Source: Andrena cerasifolii | Lineage: Eukaryota > Arthropoda > Insecta > Hymenoptera > Andrenidae | DNA: 64,000 nucleotides | NCBI RefSeq assembly: GCF_050908995.1 | Contig: NC_135121.1 | Span: forward strand, 3,038,001-3,102,000 | Reading direction: 5' to 3' | Shown: one piece after another, positions 62,101 through 64,000 of the stretch | How the letters are laid out: each line of letters opens with the position of its first letter | Numbering within the stretch: position 1 is the stretch's first letter | Position numbers and translations under genes: made by a program | The notes under the pieces: model-generated | What the model was told of the DNA's origin: nothing | Database searches by the model: none | What the model saw: only the letters and a program-made list of their open reading frames with translations

Positions 62101-62435
62101 ATTACAATTGCAACACACCTTTTGGACAGAAATCAATTTTCATACTTATGATTTCCATATTTTAGCACTGTTTTATAATATTGTATTTGCTGTGTTCGAT
62201 GCATGTGGCAAGTACGATAAAACGACATAAAGTTGCATTACTTAACAAATTTGCATTATTTTTTAGAATCCTAAATTTGACGAAAACAACTTTCCGGAAC
62301 AATCGCGCAAGAAAGCTGATAACTTTTGCAGAAACCCTACGGGCGACATTGGAGGACCATGGTGTTACGTTGAACAAGAACACTTTGAATATGTTCAGAA
62401 AGAATACTGTGATGTTCCATTCTGTGATGACAGAG
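44103..62435 (+). CDS. Secreted kringle-domain protein, 5' part (five exons, continues beyond window)
   Basis: Exons are 44103-44196, 49115-49248, 54973-55135, 60552-60661 and 62267-62435, with intron phases 1, 0, 1, 0, then 1 at the last donor. Exon 1 gives a signal peptide (SSMFIIVNIMYLIALTTAQK). Exons 2+3 encode kringle 1 (CKLTQTGMEYRG, RCQAW, FPERS, NYCRNPTGD, GPWCYTVDP, CDVPLC). Exons 4+5 encode kringle 2 (CKLSGPGAEYSG, KCKLW, FPEQS, NFCRNPTGD, GPWCYVE, CDVPFC). Each has all six cysteines. Each kringle is bounded by phase-1 introns and split by a phase-0 intron, the arrangement also known from vertebrate kringle genes. Kringles bind lysine-rich or membrane partners outside the cell; the full protein (protease, receptor kinase or other) cannot be told from this part. 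The exon 2 donor (GAG/GTTATT) is weak. The introns are loaded with transposons. Confidence 0.82.
44197..46544. other. Intron 1 of the kringle gene, AT-rich part
   Basis: No transposase or other coding trace is recognised over 2.3 kb. Homopolymer A/T runs are frequent. Confidence 0.4.
46545..47055 (+). repeat. Diverged copy of the ACAGGGTGTCCC foldback arm
   Basis: This shares GGAGTTGCATGGTTCGAGG-like, AAAATACGATGGTCAAGTT and CCAAAGGTCTACGC blocks with 32985-33560, with many substitutions and indels. Confidence 0.75.
47163..48360 (-). pseudogene. Copia-type LTR retrotransposon remnant (gag-protease-integrase)
   Basis: On the minus strand, gag begins about 48360 (LLIKEKLWNVIKEDA, TAREERDALQGYDQKVTL) and continues LPDSDDTSVTALESRQGSE, FVKSKLIDEYKR (48000-47860). 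It ends in a decayed zinc knuckle. Protease follows as WIVDFGATST (about 47600; DSGATSH with the Ser changed). After a deletion comes integrase, YILTIIDDFSRYTKVFLMS and then VIRSNRRREY, where the second catalytic Asp (RSDxGxEY) is Asn. It closes with TANYLQNRLP at about 47195, where another repeat takes over. RT and RNase H are absent. It has several frame breaks and is inactive. Confidence 0.85.
48361..49114. other. Kringle-gene intron 1, 3' part
   Basis: GTGTACTATTACTGCGCG (48380) has its complement near 48570, suggesting a ~200-bp hairpin element. Two direct copies of AGAATATAGAAAGAGAAATT with flanks occur at about 48757 and 48967. Confidence 0.35.
49115..49248 (+). CDS. Kringle gene exon 2 (kringle 1, first half)
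   Basis: The acceptor is TTTGTTTGCAG. It encodes VHNASRTDLMKCKLTQTGME, RGSIAKTISDIRCQAW and EEPMHE. The donor GAG/GTTATT is not a strong consensus but keeps phase 0 with exon 3. Confidence 0.8.
49360..49767. mobile_element. MITE nested in the Tc1 left terminus
   Basis: CAGTATTTCCTC...GAGGAAATACTG is flanked by TA (49358-49359, 49768-49769). Removing it restores the Tc1 terminal repeat sequence seen on the right side. Confidence 0.88.
49984..50580. mobile_element. Harbinger/PIF-type MITE nested in the Tc1 element
   Basis: GCCCTGTTACGCACTTGCGA and its complement TCGCAAGTGCGTAACGGGGC bound the segment. A TAA duplication flanks it (49981-49983, 50581-50583), fitting the TWA duplication of PIF/Harbinger. 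Subterminal GCGACCAG repeats occur on both sides. Confidence 0.8.
50580..51530 (-). pseudogene. Tc1-like transposase, frameshifted
   Basis: The start MRRGKMVNDLEKGQIA at 51530 meets a TAA after 16 codons. The frame resumes as MSIREIAKRMKRPRHVISNF (paired helix-turn-helix region) and ISTVHRL-like AKSTVHRLITSSG. Then WSDEKKFNLDGPDGW (first catalytic Asp), GGASIMVWGAF, a stop, and PPYSPDLNPIEYLWG (third acidic region). The second Asp motif, usually in a QQDNAP-like context, reads MHYQLWSISKQ, so the catalytic triad is broken. At least two frameshifts or stops are present. The 3' end coincides with the Harbinger-type MITE boundary at 50580. Confidence 0.88.
52612..52925 (-). repeat. Half copy of the 29915-31330 element
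   Basis: The reverse complement matches 29930-30160 plus 30430-30520 without the insert present there, showing the uninterrupted form. Confidence 0.78.
52926..53689. other. Intron 2 of the kringle gene, no feature
   Basis: AT-rich sequence with short (AC/GC) patches near 53080. Nothing else is seen. Confidence 0.4.
53690..54075 (+). repeat. Uninterrupted copy of the palindrome's target repeat
   Basis: Segments A (53690-53776), B (53783-53870) and C (53871-54070) are contiguous here. In reverse complement, ...CCGAAATG-CACAAA-TTTTTGCAG spans the position where the palindrome sits in the other copy. Confidence 0.82.
54230..54580. mobile_element. Foldback MITE with GAGTATCCCA termini
   Basis: AGAGTATCCCAGGTGG and its complement bound two diverged arms sharing GCGATTGCTTTGG-like and AAACCACCCCTCAAA blocks. 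The mirrored open frames inside are shadows. Confidence 0.8.
54973..55135 (+). CDS. Kringle gene exon 3 (kringle 1, second half)
   Basis: The acceptor is TTAATATCAG. It encodes DNDFPERSMKSARNYCRNP, GPWCYTVDP and KCDVPLCNFR. The donor is CGAG/GTAAAT, phase 1. Confidence 0.88.
55593..55763 (+). pseudogene. BED-like zinc finger fragment of a hAT-type transposase
   Basis: The frame FKTAWEEASLFIGYRGGAKC, LVCCKTFTCAKQFNLKRHYT and VYKQFTREKRLKKSNY* has the CxxC...HxxxH-like spacing and the W/F, K..N.KRHY pattern seen at the start of ZBED/GTF2I-repeat-like hAT proteins. It stops directly after the finger, so it is a truncated piece. It lies in intron 3 of the kringle gene. Confidence 0.55.
55764..57090. 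other. Intron 3 of the kringle gene, no feature
   Basis: AT-rich. No recognised repeat or coding trace. Confidence 0.4.
57091..57270. mobile_element. Foldback MITE GTGATGCCAGATCGGGG
   Basis: GTGATGCCAGATCGGGGACG and its complement form arms of about 85 bp with few mismatches. Confidence 0.85.
57293..57570. mobile_element. Second foldback MITE GTGATGCCAGAATCGTAGG
   Basis: Starts with the same GTGATGCCAGA terminus as the preceding element but has a different body. The arms share GGACGTGGGACAAAT and CACACAAGCATA-like blocks. A half copy of its body lies at about 61195-61330. Confidence 0.82.
57585..57905 (+). repeat. Irregular array of TTCGAATAA units
   Basis: TTCGAATAAA, ATTCGACGG and ATTCGATGATTC(C/A)AATAACG recur about every 15-45 bp with changes. 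There is a clean two-fold repeat of ~53 bp at 57790-57895. Confidence 0.75.
57906..58657. other. Kringle-gene intron 3, no feature
   Basis: Nothing recognisable over this interval. Confidence 0.35.
58661..58823. mobile_element. Short MITE with TTA duplication
   Basis: AGCTGGGTTTACACGTGACG and the complement of TGCTTAGTTTACACCTGACG are flanked by TTA (58658-58660, 58824-58826). Internal GACTCGGCCGAGTC motifs repeat. Confidence 0.8.
58827..59641. other. Kringle-gene intron 3, no gene
   Basis: Includes a GC-richer patch (59330-59590) with TCGAGAC/GTCTCGA complementarity. Confidence 0.35.
59642..60470. mobile_element. DNA transposon remnant with GTAGGGTGAC termini
   Basis: GTAGGGTGACAGTACCTAAT at 59642 and the complement of GTTAGGGTGACCATACCTAA ending at 60470 form the termini, with TATCGCC/TATTGCC next. 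A minus-strand frame inside (60211-59957) encodes a pogo-type Cys-rich finger. Confidence 0.75.
59957..60211 (-). pseudogene. PHD-like C-terminal finger of a pogo-type transposase
   Basis: The frame contains EQWFRCNVCYRRGLEICGAA followed by FICPICTSERKK. The W-x-x-C-x-x-C and closing CPIC pattern is like the C-terminal finger of the pogo relic at 2860-2920. The DDE core is deleted. Confidence 0.5.
60552..60661 (+). CDS. Kringle gene exon 4 (kringle 2, first half)
   Basis: The acceptor is GGTTAACTAG. With the leftover G it starts ECKLSGPGAEYSGSRRFS and continues TSGKKCKLWHKRYKLEDTK. The donor is AAG/GTGAGT, phase 0. Confidence 0.87.
60662..62266. other. Intron 4 of the kringle gene
   Basis: Contains a fragment at 60750-60810 with AGTGGTGGGGATAGCG shared with 49700, a half copy of the 57293 foldback at about 61195-61330, and a C-run at 61626-61640. 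No gene is seen. Confidence 0.4.
62267..62435 (+). CDS. Kringle gene exon 5 (kringle 2, second half)
   Basis: The acceptor is TATTTTTTAG. It encodes NPKFDENNFPEQSRKKADNF, CRNPTGDIGGPWCYVE and YCDVPFCDD. The donor is AGAG/GTATTC, phase 1; the next exon is not in this window. Confidence 0.88.
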
Positions 62436-62699
62436 GTATTCTTCACGTATATTAATCCCTTCGGTACTATAGACGAGATATCTCGCGAACCGATACCAGC
62501 CGTTTTACGTTGTTGACGAGATATCTCGCGACTCAACACAATACCGACGATTTAACTTTATAGACGAAATATTTCACAACTAATTCTATTCGTACGACTA
62601 AAAGGAAGAAATAAATACATTTTATCAGTTTTCTGAAATTAATTATTTTGTTTTATATGAAATAACTCGAAACATAGTGTTATACATAAAGCAACATTA

Positions 62700-63025
62700 C
62701 AATATTAACAACAATACCGCGTTTCCGTACATTTCCCATTTTCTGTGCAACGTTTCGTTTGGTATTTTTTCTTTGGCGTCTGCGATATTGTTGCAAGGAA
62801 ACATCGAGGCTTCAGACGAAGTGGGTGTCTTTGACTGCATTTTCTTTCTCGACTTTGATGTGGGGTGCAATGTTCTTCTAACAAACCACGAACGATATCT
62901 TCTTTCATTTGCAAATAACTTTTATTCTCTTCGTGGAGCCATTGCCACACCACGAGGTAATTATGGATTCTTATATCTAGTAAATGCAAAAATTACTTCT
63001 TGTACCACTTTATGCTCTTGCGTAA
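62700..63025 (-). pseudogene. piggyBac-like transposase, C-terminal fragment
   Basis: On the minus strand, KWYKK (about 63020) is followed after a stop by FLHLLDIRIHNYLVVW, matching the kWykKlFfhLlDi signature late in piggyBac transposases. Then QMKEDIVRGLLEE, a CF-containing segment, and a partial Cys-rich end KRCTENGKCTETRYCC. It lies downstream of kringle exon 5. Catalytic parts are absent. Confidence 0.7.
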
Positions 63026-63439
63026 AGAAGAACATCCGTGGAAGACTTTGTGACCCCGTTATGGGTGGGGTCCGGAGAGACGGAGGAGGAGATTGGTGCC
63101 GTCACCGTCAACATGCCAATGTCGAGCGAAGTATTCTAAGTAGTCTGGGCCTACAAACGCTTTATGCCTGTACTTTGACCTGTTAATTACAACGTCGGTG
63201 GTTTGCAATCGCGGAACGGCAGCGTTTTGGCACCGACGGTATATCGCGACGGTGTTCGGTCGCGGTGTCGTGACCCCTTTATCTGCATTCCGGACGTCTA
63301 TCCAGTCGAGAAGATTATTCGCGCAAGGGAAACCAGGTGTACGTTAATTGGCTTGGATTCGATTCACCGCGGAACTCGTGAATACGCGACAAGGATATTC
63401 TATGATTCGCGATCATAAACGTACTCTATGCTACTGAAA

Positions 63440-63502
63440 TACACAAACACATATAAACATACACACACGCACACGCGCGCGCACACACACACATACACAT
63501 TG
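63440..63502 (+). repeat. (CA)n/(CG)n microsatellite
   Basis: Alternating ACAC, CGCG and ATAC tracts. Confidence 0.85.
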
Positions 63503-63596
63503 TACGTTTAATCCTTCACATTGTCCTTCTTCTTCTCGTATATGCGCACCATTGATCTTAATAAAAGAAGGGAAAAAATATATACATATATACATA

Positions 63597-63880
63597 TACA
63601 GGATGTAACAAAAATGATTCCGTTCCTTGAAAGGGGTGATTCGTGGGGTGATTGCAAACAACTTTTTCCTTAACGAAAATATTGTCCGAAGCTTCTTTAA
63701 TGACATATTAACAAAAAATCCCGACTAATCAGAGCGCGAACCTGCCGGTCGAGCTCCCGCGGCAGCGTTGGCTAAGCGGTAGGCGGCTGCGCTCGTACTA
63801 CGAACAAGCAAGTCGATATGTATCGAACGAAATTGCGTAAAATGGCAAATGAAAAAGACGTAAAAGGTACGTGTCCACTT
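63597..63880 (+). repeat. Interspersed repeat starting ACAGGATGTAAC (copy 2 of 41600-41860)
   Basis: Contains a tRNA-A-box-like GTTGGCTAAGCGG near 63767, TTGCAAACAACTTTTTCCT and TTGCGTAAAATGGCAAATGA. A short hairpin (GTGTCCACTTG and its complement) follows at 63870-63935. Confidence 0.65.
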
Positions 63881-64000
63881 GGGAGTAAAACTCGCGCGAG
63901 AAGCTCTCGAAAGTATTTCGCGCAAGTGGACACTACGTCCGAGAGTGACTGTCGGAGAGCGACATTCAACTCTCAGAGAGCGAACGCGTTGCAACTTGCT

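Overview
The window is eukaryotic and most likely from a hymenopteran insect, probably an ant. It is AT-rich with short phase-consistent introns. It carries a clan-3 (CYP6-like) P450, a Tret1-type trehalose transporter, a secreted kringle protein, and a dense litter of Tc1/mariner, pogo, piggyBac, hAT, Harbinger, Jockey and Copia remnants, including many elements with long inverted repeats. All of this was read by eye; no search was run.

The main object is a 15,378-bp near-perfect palindrome at 9107-24484. Two arms of about 7.65 kb surround a 78-bp unpaired centre (16778-16855). By eye the arms differ only by a 42-bp minisatellite indel and about five substitutions. The termini are AGTAGTAAG...CTTACTACT and the flanks carry the 6-bp direct repeat CACCCA. 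The target was a small interspersed repeat, and another copy of that repeat at 53.7-54.1 kb shows the uninterrupted sequence across the insertion point. Each arm holds a 50-bp perfect hairpin, a tRNA-like segment, three small unrecognised reading frames arranged as a cassette (called A, B and C here), a 21-bp minisatellite, an orphan C-terminal exon, a captured 3' exon of a Tret1 transporter, and nested MITEs. A foldback Tc1-like element sits at the exact centre. Size, 6-bp duplication and 5'-AG termini resemble Polinton/Maverick elements, but no polymerase, integrase, ATPase or capsid gene is visible.

The palindrome lies inside the last intron of the P450 gene. Four exons are at 32.4-24.9 kb and the fifth is at 8143-7965, all on the minus strand. 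The joined exons give an open frame of 504 codons with every P450 signature motif. Intron 1 of this gene (27.3-32.0 kb) is also full of inverted-repeat elements.

Layout. 0.4-7 kb: decayed USP-like, pogo and LINE pieces and one first-exon-like cassette. 8-32.4 kb: the P450 gene and the palindrome. 33-36 kb: a foldback repeat family and a second first-exon-like cassette. 37-39.7 kb: Jockey-like LINE remnant. 40-44 kb: repeats. 44.1 kb to beyond 62.4 kb (plus strand): the 5' part of a secreted two-kringle gene, with signal-peptide exon, kringle 1 (exons 2 and 3) and kringle 2 (exons 4 and 5). Its introns hold Copia, Tc1, Harbinger, pogo-type and foldback insertions; piggyBac debris lies downstream of exon 5.
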